Assembly: GCF_001612825.1 (NCBI RefSeq) | Contig: NZ_BDBE01000032.1 | Span: 1 to 64,000, forward strand | Direction of reading: 5' to 3' | Source: Nocardia caishijiensis NBRC 108228 | GTDB taxonomy: Bacteria > Actinomycetota > Actinomycetes > Mycobacteriales > Mycobacteriaceae | DNA length: 64,000 nt | Part shown: in pieces, positions 26,807 through 35,219 of the stretch | Position numbering within the stretch: the stretch's first letter is position 1 | How the letters are laid out: every line of letters begins with the position of its first letter | Program-made: the position numbers and the translations under genes | Notes under the pieces: generated by a model | Told to the model about the DNA's origin: nothing | The model's database searches: none | Seen by the model: only the letters and a program-made list of their open reading frames with translations

Positions 26807-27526
26807 GTGACAACGAATCTCGCCGCCAAGCTGTCCGAGGACGAACTGCGCGCCATCGCCGAGCAGGGCGCGGCCGAACTGGGCCCCGACGCCTCGGCCG
26901 TCGACCTGATCGCCTGGACCGACCGGACTTTCGGCAACAACTACATCGTCGCCTCGAACATGCAGGACGGTGTGCTGGTGCACCTGGCCGCGCAGGCTCG
27001 TCCTGGCGTCGACGTGCTGTTCCTCGACACCGGCTACCACTTCGCCGAGACCATCGGTACCCGTGACGCGGTCGAGGCCGTGTACGGGGTGAACGTGGTG
27101 AACGTGCGGCCCGAGCACAGCGTCGCCGAGCAGGACGAGCTGCTCGGCAAGGACCTGTTCGCGCGCGACGCCGCCGAATGCTGCCGTCTGCGCAAGGTGG
27201 TCCCGCTGAAGAAGTCGCTGTCGGGCTACAACGCCTGGATCACCGGCATCCGCCGGGTGGAGGCGCCCACGCGCGCCAACGCCCCGCTGATCTCCTTCGA
27301 CGAAGCGTTCGGCCTGGTGAAGATCAATCCGATCGCACCGTGGTCCGACGACGAGATGCAGGCCTACATCGAGGCCAACGGCATCCTCGTCAATCCCCTG
27401 GTGGAAGAGGGCTACCCGTCCATCGGCTGCGCACCCTGCACGCGCAAGCCCGAACCGGGGTCCGATCCGCGCAGTGGCCGCTGGGCGGGCCTCGCCAAGA
27501 CCGAGTGCGGATTGCACCAATCATGA
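26807..27526 (+). CDS. cysH: Adenylyl-sulfate (APS) reductase CysH
   Basis: Reduces APS to sulfite with thioredoxin. The 239-aa protein has the four iron-sulfur Cys of the APS-type enzyme, CCRLRK and CAPCTRKPEPG, and the catalytic tail TECGLH. This marks it as an APS reductase rather than a PAPS reductase, in keeping with the lack of a CysC kinase in the operon. GTG 26807 has AGGAG 9 bases upstream; a GTG at 26786 overlapping the nirA stop is the alternative. Its stop overlaps the cysD start (ATGA). Confidence 0.95.
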   Translation: MTTNLAAKLSEDELRAIAEQGAAELGPDASAVDLIAWTDRTFGNNYIVASNMQDGVLVHLAAQARPGVDVLFLDTGYHFAETIGTRDAVEAVYGVNVVNVRPEHSVAEQDELLGKDLFARDAAECCRLRKVVPLKKSLSGYNAWITGIRRVEAPTRANAPLISFDEAFGLVKINPIAPWSDDEMQAYIEANGILVNPLVEEGYPSIGCAPCTRKPEPGSDPRSGRWAGLAKTECGLHQS

Positions 27527-28482
27527 CCATCACCACCACCGGGAGTGAGCCTGTGAACACCGACACCACCGAACGCGATCTCGGCCTGACCGAGTTCGAC
27601 ACCCTCGCGGCGCTGGAGTCCGAGGCGATCCACATCTTCCGTGAGGTCGCGGGCGAGTTCGAGCGGCCGGTGATCCTGTTCTCCGGCGGCAAGGACTCCA
27701 CCGTGCTGCTGCACCTGGCGCTCAAGGCCTTCTGGCCCGCGCCGCTGCCGTTCGCGCTGCTGCACGTCGACACCGGGCACAACCTCGACGAGGTGCTCGA
27801 GTTCCGCGACAAGGTGGTGGAGAAGTACGGGCTGCGCCTGCACGTGGCCTCGGTCGAGGAGTACTTGGCCGACGGCCGCCTCACCGAGCGCCCCGACGGC
27901 ATCCGCAACCCGCTGCAGACCGTCCCGCTGCTCGACGCCATCACCGAGCACCGCTTCGACGCGGTCTTCGGCGGCGGTCGCCGCGACGAGGAGCGTTCGC
28001 GCGCCAAGGAGCGGATCTTCTCGCTGCGCAACGCCTTCGGTCAGTGGGACCCGAAGCGGCAGCGGCCCGAACTGTGGAACCTCTACAACGGCAAGCACGC
28101 ACCGGGTGAGCACGTGCGCGTGTTCCCGCTGAGCAACTGGACCGAGCTCGACATCTGGCGCTACATCGCCCGCGAGGACATCGATCTGGCCTCCATCTAC
28201 TACGCCCACGAGCGCCCGGTGTACCAGCGCGACGGCATGTGGATGACCCCCGGCGTGTGGGGCGGCCCGAACGAGAACGAAGTGCTCGAGACCCGGTCGG
28301 TGCGCTACCGCACCGTCGGCGACGGTTCCACCACCGGCGCCATCATCTCCGACGCCGCCGACAACGAGGCCATCCTGGCCGAGGTCGCCGCGTCCCGACT
28401 GACCGAACGCGGTGCCACCCGCGGCGACGACCGCGTGTCCGAGGCCGCCATGGAGGACCGCAAGCGAGAGGGTTATTTCTGA
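27523..28482 (+). CDS. cysD: Sulfate adenylyltransferase subunit CysD
   Basis: The catalytic subunit of ATP sulfurylase, forming APS from sulfate and ATP with CysN. It is about 319 aa. The PP-loop is VILFSGGKDSTVLLHLA. FGGGRRDEERSRAKERIFS and QWDPKRQRPELWNLYNGKH are strongly conserved, and it ends GMEDRK-like in AMEDRKREGYF. The start at ATG 27523 overlaps the cysH stop; GTG 27553, preceded by GGGAG, is an equally good candidate and would remove 10 residues. Confidence 0.95.
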   Translation: MTITTTGSEPVNTDTTERDLGLTEFDTLAALESEAIHIFREVAGEFERPVILFSGGKDSTVLLHLALKAFWPAPLPFALLHVDTGHNLDEVLEFRDKVVEKYGLRLHVASVEEYLADGRLTERPDGIRNPLQTVPLLDAITEHRFDAVFGGGRRDEERSRAKERIFSLRNAFGQWDPKRQRPELWNLYNGKHAPGEHVRVFPLSNWTELDIWRYIAREDIDLASIYYAHERPVYQRDGMWMTPGVWGGPNENEVLETRSVRYRTVGDGSTTGAIISDAADNEAILAEVAASRLTERGATRGDDRVSEAAMEDRKREGYF

Positions 28483-28483
28483 T

Positions 28484-29779
28484 ATGTCCGACCTATTGAG
28501 GCTGGCCACCGCCGGTTCTGTCGACGACGGCAAGTCCACTTTGGTCGGACGGCTGCTCTACGACACCAAGTCCGTGCTGGCCGATCAGATCGACGCCGTC
28601 ACCCGCGCCTCGGTGGACAAGGGTCTGTCGACTCCCGACCTGTCGCTGCTCGTCGACGGCCTGCGTGCCGAGCGGGAGCAGGGCATCACCATCGATGTGG
28701 CCTACCGCTACTTCGCCACGCCGAAGCGCTCGTTCGTGCTGGCCGACACCCCGGGGCACGTGCAGTACACCCGCAACACGGTGTCCGGCGCGTCCACCGC
28801 GCAGCTGGTGATCCTGCTCGTCGACGCGCGCAAGGGTGTCATCGAGCAGACCCGCCGCCACGCCGCCGTGCTGGCGCTGCTCGGCGTGCCGAAGCTGGTG
28901 CTGGCCGTGAACAAGATCGACCTGGTGGACAACCCGGCCGAGGTGTTCGCCGCGATCTCGGCGGAGTTCAACGCGCTCACCGCCAAGCTGGGCTGGGCCG
29001 ACGAGGACGTCCTCGAGATCCCCGTCTCGGCGCTGCACGGTGACAACATCGCCAGCCGCTCGGAGAACACCCCGTACTACGACGGCCCCTCGCTGATCGA
29101 GCACCTGGAATCGGTGCCCGTGGACGCGGATTCGACCGGCACGCACGCCCTCGGCCTGCGCTTCCCGGTGCAGTACGTGATCCGTCCGCGCACCGCCGAG
29201 TACCCCGACTACCGCGGCTACGCGGGTCAGATCGCGGCCGGGTCGGTCTCCCCCGGTGACGAGATCGTGGTGCTGCCCTCGGGCAAGCGCACCACCGTCG
29301 AGCGCATCGACACCCCCGACGGTGAACTCGCCGTCGCGCAGGTGGGCCGCAGCGTGACGCTGATCCTGGCCGACGAGGTCGACATCTCGCGCGGTGACAT
29401 CATCGCCTCGGTCGCCGACGCCCCGGAGGCGATCGACACCTTCGACGCGACCGTGTGCTGGCTGGGCGACAAGTCGCTGCGCCCCGGCGCGCGGCTGCTG
29501 CTCAAGCACGGCGCCAAGACCACGCAGGCGATCGTCGGCGCGCTCGTGGAGCGGTTCGACGAGCAGACCCTGACGGCCGAGCCGAGCCCGGAAACCCTGG
29601 AACTCAACGACATCGGCCGCGTCTCGCTGCGCCTGGCCGAGCCGATCCCGGCCGACGACTACCGCACGAACCGGCACACCGGCTCGTTCCTGCTGATCGA
29701 CCCTGCCGGTGGCAACACACTGGCGGCCGGACTGGTGGGCGACGTGCTGACCTCGGTCGAGGTCGGTAGCGCGGTCTGA
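28484..29779 (+). CDS. cysN: Sulfate adenylyltransferase GTPase subunit CysN
   Basis: The EF-Tu-like GTPase that drives ATP sulfurylase. In the 431-aa protein G1 is AGSVDDGKST, G3 is DTPGHVQYTRN and G4 is NKID. The beta-barrel domains follow and the protein stops there. Many actinobacterial CysN proteins are fused to APS kinase (CysNC), but this one is not, which fits the APS-reductase route of the operon. It starts 1 bp after the cysD stop, and its stop shares one base with the start of the chelatase gene. Confidence 0.95.
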   Translation: MSDLLRLATAGSVDDGKSTLVGRLLYDTKSVLADQIDAVTRASVDKGLSTPDLSLLVDGLRAEREQGITIDVAYRYFATPKRSFVLADTPGHVQYTRNTVSGASTAQLVILLVDARKGVIEQTRRHAAVLALLGVPKLVLAVNKIDLVDNPAEVFAAISAEFNALTAKLGWADEDVLEIPVSALHGDNIASRSENTPYYDGPSLIEHLESVPVDADSTGTHALGLRFPVQYVIRPRTAEYPDYRGYAGQIAAGSVSPGDEIVVLPSGKRTTVERIDTPDGELAVAQVGRSVTLILADEVDISRGDIIASVADAPEAIDTFDATVCWLGDKSLRPGARLLLKHGAKTTQAIVGALVERFDEQTLTAEPSPETLELNDIGRVSLRLAEPIPADDYRTNRHTGSFLLIDPAGGNTLAAGLVGDVLTSVEVGSAV

Positions 29780-30873
29780 TGACGCGCCTGCTCGCCCCGT
29801 CGCGCGGCACCTCTCCGGTGCCGCGCCGCGGCGGCGGGCCCGCGCTGATCGCGGTCGCCCACGGCAGTCGCGATCCGCGCTCGGCGGCCACCATGGCGGC
29901 CGCTGTCGCCGACATCGCCGCGGCCCGGCCGGATCTCACCGTCCGCTTGGCTTTTCTCGACCTGAGCGCACCCTCCGTCGACCAGGTGGTCGACGACTTG
30001 GCCGCGCGAGGACACACCGACGCCATCGTCGTTCCGTTGCTGCTGGGCAGCGCCTTCCACGCGCGCGTCGACCTGCCCGCCCTGCTGGACCAGGCGCGGC
30101 ACCGGCATCCACAGCTTCAGCTGACCCAAGCCGACGTCCTCGGCGCCGACCCACGACTGATCGCGGCACTCCACGACCGGGTCATCGAGGCCTTCGCCGA
30201 TCTGCCAGGCTCGGCCACTCCGGCAGGGGTCGTTTCCGCAGCGGCCGGTAAGACGATGAACGCAGTTGGCCCTACAGGCCCCACCACTCCAGCGGGCGCA
30301 GCCACTCCGGTGAGCGTGGGTGCCCCAGCGGGCGCAGCCACCGCATCGGGCGCGATCACTCCGACAAACGCAGCCACATCGACAAGCTTGGGCGCCCCGG
30401 CAAACGTCGGCACATCGGCAACCGCGGAGACTTCGGCCACCGCTGGCGGAGCATCGAGTTGGGCTCTGTCGGGTACCGTTTCGCGTGCCGTCGCACTGAA
30501 TACTCCCGGGCGGGGCATCGAGGCGCTGGGGATCGTGGTCGCGGCGGTGGGGTCGCGCAGCGCCGACGCCAATCTGCGCACCGCCGCGGTAGCTCGCCGC
30601 CTGTCGGAGTCGACCGGACTGCGCACCGAGATCTGTTTCGCCACAGTGGAACCCGGAATCTCGGCCGCCGTGGAGCGCCTGCGGGCGCGAGGCGCACGCC
30701 GCGTTGTGGTCGCTCCGTGGTTTCTCGCACCCGGCCTGCTCACCGACCGCCTCCACGCGGCGGCCCCTGACATCGTTCACGCCGACATCATCGGAGCGCA
30801 CCCGGCACTGACGGACGTCGTGTGGGCTCGCTACGACAGCGCGACGGCGCCGGAACTCGAACTCTCCGCCTGA
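29779..30873 (+). CDS. CbiX-type sirohydrochlorin chelatase with an Ala/Thr/Pro linker
   Basis: A 364-aa two-domain chelatase, positioned to insert iron for the siroheme of NirA. Domain 1 (about 22-142) has the metal-site His28 in AVAHGSRDP and His94 in SAFHARVDL. A low-complexity linker (about 143-247) rich in Ala, Thr, Pro and Gly follows. Domain 2 (248-364) reads VVAAVGSRS where the first His is expected, so it has probably lost one catalytic ligand. The ATG overlaps the cysN stop by one base, which makes it the last gene of the operon. M. tuberculosis has che1 (Rv2393, from memory) in a similar place. Confidence 0.85.
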   Translation: MTRLLAPSRGTSPVPRRGGGPALIAVAHGSRDPRSAATMAAAVADIAAARPDLTVRLAFLDLSAPSVDQVVDDLAARGHTDAIVVPLLLGSAFHARVDLPALLDQARHRHPQLQLTQADVLGADPRLIAALHDRVIEAFADLPGSATPAGVVSAAAGKTMNAVGPTGPTTPAGAATPVSVGAPAGAATASGAITPTNAATSTSLGAPANVGTSATAETSATAGGASSWALSGTVSRAVALNTPGRGIEALGIVVAAVGSRSADANLRTAAVARRLSESTGLRTEICFATVEPGISAAVERLRARGARRVVVAPWFLAPGLLTDRLHAAAPDIVHADIIGAHPALTDVVWARYDSATAPELELSA

Positions 30874-30908
30874 GTTCCAGCGCACTACCATCGTCTGGCT
30901 CCGACGAC

Positions 30909-31394
30909 TTACAGGGCTGAATCCAGCTCTTCGAGGATTCCAGCGAATTCAGCGGGCTCGATCGTGACCTCGAAGATCCGTCCCACATGCTCGGGATGAT
31001 CGAGCAGATGCCCCTCACGCCAGAACTGCAGCGTGATCACCAGGTCGTCGCCGTCACGGAAGGCGAAGGTCTGCAAGTTGTCGGTCGTAGGTCCCCAGCA
31101 CAGGAATCGAAACTGCTCGCGCAACTGACAAATCGGGTCGTCGTCGGTCGCGGTGCCGAACCGGCGATGAGTGGCGACCGCAGACAGCCCGGCAACGGGC
31201 AGCGGCGGAATGCGCCCGGAACGTACCGAGACGGCCGTTTCCTCCACAGACCGGCGGAACTGCTCGACGAAGACCATGTTGTCGTCGCACGTCAACCACT
31301 GATCGGCGGCCCACAGGTCCACTCGACGCAGCCCCGAGGACCGCTCGCCGACTTCGACAGCGAACCTGCGCTTTTCACCCAGAAGTACGGCCAC
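30909..31394 (-). CDS. Hypothetical protein
   Basis: A 161-aa soluble protein with no recognised domain. Notable stretches are VDLWAADQWLTCDDNMVFV and FRDGDDLVITLQFWREGHL. I recall similar uncharacterised proteins in other actinomycetes, some resembling immunity-type proteins of toxin systems, but no toxin gene is adjacent. It is convergent with the sulfur operon, whose last stop is 35 bp away. Confidence 0.5.
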   Translation of the reverse strand: MAVLLGEKRRFAVEVGERSSGLRRVDLWAADQWLTCDDNMVFVEQFRRSVEETAVSVRSGRIPPLPVAGLSAVATHRRFGTATDDDPICQLREQFRFLCWGPTTDNLQTFAFRDGDDLVITLQFWREGHLLDHPEHVGRIFEVTIEPAEFAGILEELDSAL

Positions 31395-31835
31395 CTGGAC
31401 ACGATGTCAGCTTCGTCGCGTCGCACACAACCGAGTTCGTCTCCGCGTTGTGAACCGCAGAAGCGGCACTCCCTGGCGTGGCAGCCTCCGTGATGGTCAG
31501 GCGACCACTACGGGCGGTCGAGTCGAATGAACCTGGCGTAGATTGAATCTCCCGCTCGGACCACTTGCAAGACACGACCGAGGAACTCCGGCGATCACGC
31601 CTCATCGCGATCGGTTCGCTCGTCCGAAGACCGGCGGGCGAACCATCGTGGCGTTCGGGGCCTGGCACCACGTCTCGGGCCATGAACGAGAACCTCGGCG
31701 CGGCGTTCGAGAACCGACGGATCGGCCGGTTATCTGGCCCGAACGGCCCCAGCTACCGGTTACACCGATCGCTGCCCAACCTGACCGAACCGCGCGATCA
31801 GCAGTGACTCATTTCACAGCCCGTCACCTTTACCG
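31395..31835. other. Gene-free stretch before the copper operator
   Basis: About 440 bp with only short overlapping frames that show no conserved features and no ribosome sites. No tRNA, terminator or repeat is evident. It ends at the CsoR-type palindrome. It may hold the promoter of the hypothetical gene at 30909-31394. Confidence 0.4.
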
Positions 31836-31854
31836 TATACCCCCTAGGGGTATA
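31836..31854 (+). promoter_or_regulatory. CsoR/RicR-type copper operator
   Basis: TATACCCCCTAGGGGTATA contains perfect 8-bp arms, TATACCCC (31836-31843) and GGGGTATA (31847-31854), around CTA. This is the classic operator of CsoR-family repressors (copper-sensing CsoR/RicR, or persulfide-sensing CstR). It lies 39 bp before the ATG of the histidine-repeat gene. The repressor gene is not in the window. Confidence 0.85.
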
Positions 31855-31893
31855 TTTTCGTGTCAGAAGCACAGCGAATCGAGAGGCGAACCG

Positions 31894-33042
31894 ATGACCA
31901 CCAACGCCCACGTCGGCCACCCCACCGTCGACACCACCACCCAGCCCGCGCACATCGGTGGGCATGCGGCCTTCGTCGACCACGCGGCTCATCACCAGCC
32001 CGCCGCAACACACGCGGGTCACGCCGCCGGACCCACCGATCCCCACGCGACCGAACACGCAGCTGACACCACCCGACCGGGACACCCGACACCCGCCGGA
32101 GCTCATGCCGCCCACGGCGACGTCCACGCCGCACATGGCGACGCCCACGCCGGATACGGCGGCACTCACGCCGCACACGGCAATACCCACGCCGGATACG
32201 GCGGCACTCACGCCGCACACGGCAATACCCACGCCGGATACGGCGGCACTCACGCCGCACACGGCGACGCTCACGCCGGGCACGGCGACACCCACACCGC
32301 ACACAGCGACGCTCACGCCGCACACGGAGCCGGTGCCCCCGGCGGCCTCCTGGTCACACAGGACGGCTACACCCTCGACCTCGACACCACCATCGCCGAG
32401 CCGGGCGGGATCGACTTCCGGTTTCGGATTCTGGGGCCCGACGGGAAAGCGGTCACCGAGTTCGACCCGATCCACGATCGCGAGTTGCATCTGATCGTGG
32501 CGCGGCGGGAGTTGACCGGGTTCTGGCATGTACATCCGGCGCGTGAGGCCGACGACACCTGGGTGATTCGGCTGGAGCTGCCCGAGGCGGGGGCATACCG
32601 GGTGTTCGCCGATATCGCGCCGCGCGCGCTGGGTCGGACGATCACTCTCGGTGCCGATCTCGCGATCGCGGGACAGTATGCGCCGCAACCTGTTCCGGCC
32701 GCCGGTCGGATCGCGGAGGTCGACGGCTACGAGGTGACCGTCGACGGTGAGCTACGCGCCGAAGGCGACCTGCTGACGCTGACGGTCCGCAAAGACGGTG
32801 TGCCGGTGACGGATCTGCAGCCCTACCTGGCCGCTTTCGGCCACCTCGTGATCCTGCGGGCGGGCGACCTCGCCTACGTGCACGTGCACCCCAATGGTGA
32901 ACCGGGCGACGGAGTCACCCCGGCCGGACCCGAAATCACCTTCCACACAGCGGTTCCCGGTCGGGGCACCTACCGACTGTTCCTGGACTTCCGCCACGGC
33001 GACGTGGTCCGCACCGCCGCCTTCACCCTCACGGCCGACTAG
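31894..33042 (+). CDS. Histidine-repeat metal-binding protein under a CsoR-type operator
   Basis: A 382-aa protein with no signal peptide, thus probably cytoplasmic. Residues 1-150 are dominated by His every 3-5 residues, including three tandem 14-aa units of the form HAGYGGTHAAHGNT encoded by 42-bp DNA repeats. Residues 150-382 form a beta-rich domain with two related halves, each with HVHP (GFWHVHP and YVHVHPNGEP). I recall this domain in actinobacterial proteins linked to copper-transport genes. The upstream CsoR-type operator and the His content point to copper buffering or resistance. ATG 31894 has GAGAGG 7 bases upstream. No copper ATPase is nearby. Confidence 0.8.
   Translation: MTTNAHVGHPTVDTTTQPAHIGGHAAFVDHAAHHQPAATHAGHAAGPTDPHATEHAADTTRPGHPTPAGAHAAHGDVHAAHGDAHAGYGGTHAAHGNTHAGYGGTHAAHGNTHAGYGGTHAAHGDAHAGHGDTHTAHSDAHAAHGAGAPGGLLVTQDGYTLDLDTTIAEPGGIDFRFRILGPDGKAVTEFDPIHDRELHLIVARRELTGFWHVHPAREADDTWVIRLELPEAGAYRVFADIAPRALGRTITLGADLAIAGQYAPQPVPAAGRIAEVDGYEVTVDGELRAEGDLLTLTVRKDGVPVTDLQPYLAAFGHLVILRAGDLAYVHVHPNGEPGDGVTPAGPEITFHTAVPGRGTYRLFLDFRHGDVVRTAAFTLTAD
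32146..32271 (+). repeat. Three tandem 42-bp coding repeats
   Basis: Three units begin at 32146, 32188 and 32230, nearly identical at DNA level; the third diverges in its last codons. Each encodes HAGYGGTHAAHGNT or a close variant. The identity suggests recent expansion by slippage or unequal recombination, so copy number may vary between strains. Confidence 0.85.
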
Positions 33043-33054
33043 TCGAACCCGCGA

Positions 33055-33087
33055 ACGGCGCCACTGCCCTGGAGGCAGTGGCGCCGT
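33055..33087. terminator. Bidirectional terminator hairpin
   Basis: A perfect 14-bp stem (33055-33068 with 33074-33087; GCCACTGCC/GGCAGTGGC core) with a 5-base loop. It lies between the convergent His-repeat gene and the TetR gene, 12 bp from each stop. Confidence 0.8.
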
Positions 33088-33097
33088 CGGCATGTCC

Positions 33098-33715
33098 TCA
33101 CCGTTGCGCCAGCAAGCGAGCGGTGATGGTCCGCGCGGCATCCAAACGGGTCGAATCGCCGATCTGGCGGGCGATATTGGCGGCGCTGACCACCGCGTCC
33201 AGTTCGAAAACCAGCTGATCGGGATCGATTCCGGTCAGTTCACCGAGCTCTTGCGCCTTGCGGACCTCGGTCGCCAACAGGCCGAGCCACTCTTCACGGT
33301 CGGCCACGATCGCATCGTGCACGGCGCCCTGCTTGCTGCTGAACTCGGTCAGGGTCGCGACGCGGAAGCAGCCGCCAGGGAACGGTGGATCGGCGATGTG
33401 GTCGAACCAGCGATCCATCAGCGTCCTCATCCGCTCGATACCGCGCGGCTCCCGCAGGCTCGGCGCGATCACCCGCTCGATGAACACATCGCGGGCGGCT
33501 TGCACGGCCGCGAGCTGGAGCGCCTCCTTGGTGCCGAACAGCGTGGCGATACCGCTTTTGCTGATGCCGAGGTCGGCGGCGAGCATGCCGATGCTCAGGC
33601 CGTCGAGGCCTTCGACGGAGGCGAGTTCGGCGGCGCGGCGCGCGATCGTCGCCCGAGCGCGGGCACCCTTGGCCAGTCGCTGATCGGCGGGCTCGGTCTC
33701 GGTCATAGTCGCCAT
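33098..33715 (-). CDS. TetR-family regulator of the adjacent MFS exporter
   Basis: A 205-aa TetR protein. The HTH segment is LSIGMLAADLGISKSGIATL followed by FGTKEAL. The C-terminal domain resembles the TetR_C group with FPGGCFRVATLTEF. ATG 33715 has GAAGGAG 7 bases upstream. It is divergent from the MFS transporter, and two palindromic operators lie between them (33736-33755 and 33763-33778). It most likely represses both genes until an exported compound binds. Confidence 0.92.
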   Translation of the reverse strand: MATMTETEPADQRLAKGARARATIARRAAELASVEGLDGLSIGMLAADLGISKSGIATLFGTKEALQLAAVQAARDVFIERVIAPSLREPRGIERMRTLMDRWFDHIADPPFPGGCFRVATLTEFSSKQGAVHDAIVADREEWLGLLATEVRKAQELGELTGIDPDQLVFELDAVVSAANIARQIGDSTRLDAARTITARLLAQR

Positions 33716-33735
33716 TGTCCCACTCCTTCTTGCTC

Positions 33736-33755
33736 GTACGAACGATCGGTCGTAC
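33736..33755. promoter_or_regulatory. TetR operator 1
   Basis: GTACGAACGATCGGTCGTAC is a 20-bp palindrome with a single mismatched pair, centred on CGATCG. It sits 21 bp upstream of the TetR start. Confidence 0.75.
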
Positions 33756-33762
33756 TTTATTT

Positions 33763-33778
33763 ACGAACGATCGTACGT
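33763..33778. promoter_or_regulatory. TetR operator 2
   Basis: ACGAACGATCGTACGT is a 16-bp palindrome with one mismatched pair, sharing ACGAACGATCG with operator 1. The two centres are 25 bp apart. It ends 29 bp before the MFS start. Confidence 0.7.
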
Positions 33779-33807
33779 TCTTATTTCTCTCCCCGAAGGG
33801 GCATCCC

Positions 33808-35211
33808 ATGACCGACGTCACCGCGCGGCCCGAGCAACCGCCGACCAGTCCGAGTACCCGCGCCGCCTCGCGTGCGCTCGCCGTCGCCGCGGGCGCGGCG
33901 TTCATCGCCTTCCTCGATCTGTCGGTGGTGAACATCGCCTTCCCGACCATCGCCACCAGCTATCCCGGAACGCCGACCAATACGCTCACCTGGATCGTCA
34001 GCGGCTACGCGATCGCTTTCGCCGCCCTGCTGACCCCGGCGGGGCGGCTGGCCGACAGCCTCGGACGGCGGCGGCTGTTCGCATTGTCGCTGGCCGGGTT
34101 CGCCGTCACCTCGGTGCTGTGCGGGCTCGCGCCGGGCGCTGGTTGGCTCATCGCCGGACGCCTCCTCCAGGGCCTGACCGCGGCGTTCATGGTTCCCTCG
34201 GCACTCGCCCTCGTCTTGGTCGCCACCCCGAGGGAGAAGATCGGTGCCGCCATCGCCGCCTGGACGGCCGCGGGTGGATTCGCCGCGGTGGTCGGTCCGG
34301 CGATCGGCGGTGCGCTAGTGGAGACGCTCGGCTGGCGTGCGGTCTTCCTGGTCAATGTGCCGGTCGCCGTGGCACTGATCGTGCCAGCCCTTCGCCTGCC
34401 CATCGACGAGCCGCATGGGGACTCGGCACTACCCGACCCGCTCGGCATCATCGCCATCGCGCTCGGCCTCGGCGCGGTCGTCGCCGGGATCACCGAGGGC
34501 CAGACCTGGGGGTGGACCGCGCCGGTCACGCTGGTCGCGCTGATCGGCGGTTCGGCTCTCGTGTCCCTCGCGCTGATTCGCTCGCTGCGCCATCCCTCGC
34601 CCGCCGTGGCCGTCGCGCTGTGGCGGAATCGCCGATTCGCCCTCGCCAATGCCGGTTCGCTGCTGTTCGGCGCGACGATGTTCGCCTGGCTGCTCGCCGG
34701 GCCGTTGTTCCTCGACGCGATGTGGGGCTACTCGGTGCTCGAATCCGCGGCCGCGCTCACCGTCGGGGCGGGCGCCTCTATGGTCACTTCGGTGATCGTC
34801 GGCCGGATCACGGCACCGTCGGCACAGCGCTGGGCCGCCGTGCTCGGTGCGCTGATGTACACCGCCGCGCTCGCCTGGATGAGTACCGACGCCTTCGGGC
34901 CCGACCCCGCGCTGTGGTCGGCGTGGGTGCCCGCCGGAGTGCTCGGCGGTGGCGGCATCGGCATCGTGGTGACGGTGCTCGGTACCGCTGCGGCGAGTTC
35001 GGTTCCGCCACAGCAGTTCGCGGCGGGCATCGGGATGAACGTGACCGCCCGACAGGTGGGTGGTGCGGTGGGTGTCGCCGTGCTCGCCGCGGTCTTCACC
35101 GCCGTCCCCGCTGACGCGGTGCGTGCCTTCCACACGGTCTTCGCCATCGGCGCGGTGATCGGTCTCGCCGTCGCGCTGCTGCTGCTCGTGCCCTCGGACA
35201 CCAAGAACTAG
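33808..35211 (+). CDS. MFS transporter, DHA2 (EmrB/QacA) family drug-efflux type
   Basis: A 467-aa proton-driven exporter. It shows the DHA2 motif C region and the signature LDLSVVNIAFPTIA in helix 1. GRLADSLGRRRLF is the loop 2-3 motif, and WRAVFLVNVPVAVALIVPAL is typical of EmrB. About 14 membrane helices fit the length. ATG 33808 has GAAGGGG 7 bases upstream; an upstream in-frame start inside the operator region is unlikely. It is regulated by the divergent TetR. The SGNH hydrolase gene follows after 8 bp, so the two are probably cotranscribed. Confidence 0.93.
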   Translation: MTDVTARPEQPPTSPSTRAASRALAVAAGAAFIAFLDLSVVNIAFPTIATSYPGTPTNTLTWIVSGYAIAFAALLTPAGRLADSLGRRRLFALSLAGFAVTSVLCGLAPGAGWLIAGRLLQGLTAAFMVPSALALVLVATPREKIGAAIAAWTAAGGFAAVVGPAIGGALVETLGWRAVFLVNVPVAVALIVPALRLPIDEPHGDSALPDPLGIIAIALGLGAVVAGITEGQTWGWTAPVTLVALIGGSALVSLALIRSLRHPSPAVAVALWRNRRFALANAGSLLFGATMFAWLLAGPLFLDAMWGYSVLESAAALTVGAGASMVTSVIVGRITAPSAQRWAAVLGALMYTAALAWMSTDAFGPDPALWSAWVPAGVLGGGGIGIVVTVLGTAAASSVPPQQFAAGIGMNVTARQVGGAVGVAVLAAVFTAVPADAVRAFHTVFAIGAVIGLAVALLLLVPSDTKN

Positions 35212-35219
35212 GAGTCGAG

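Noticed and set aside
31375-31683. A 102-codon minus-strand ORF upstream of the hypothetical gene
   Set aside because: Ser/Thr/Arg-rich, no ribosome site, no motif, and overlapping other equally weak frames.
31543-31893. Longer N-terminus for the His-repeat protein
   Set aside because: The in-frame extension crosses the CsoR-type operator and has no ribosome site, whereas ATG 31894 has a good one.
32146-32271. CRISPR-like regular repeats
   Set aside because: The repeats are contiguous 42-bp coding units without spacers, in frame with a His-rich protein.
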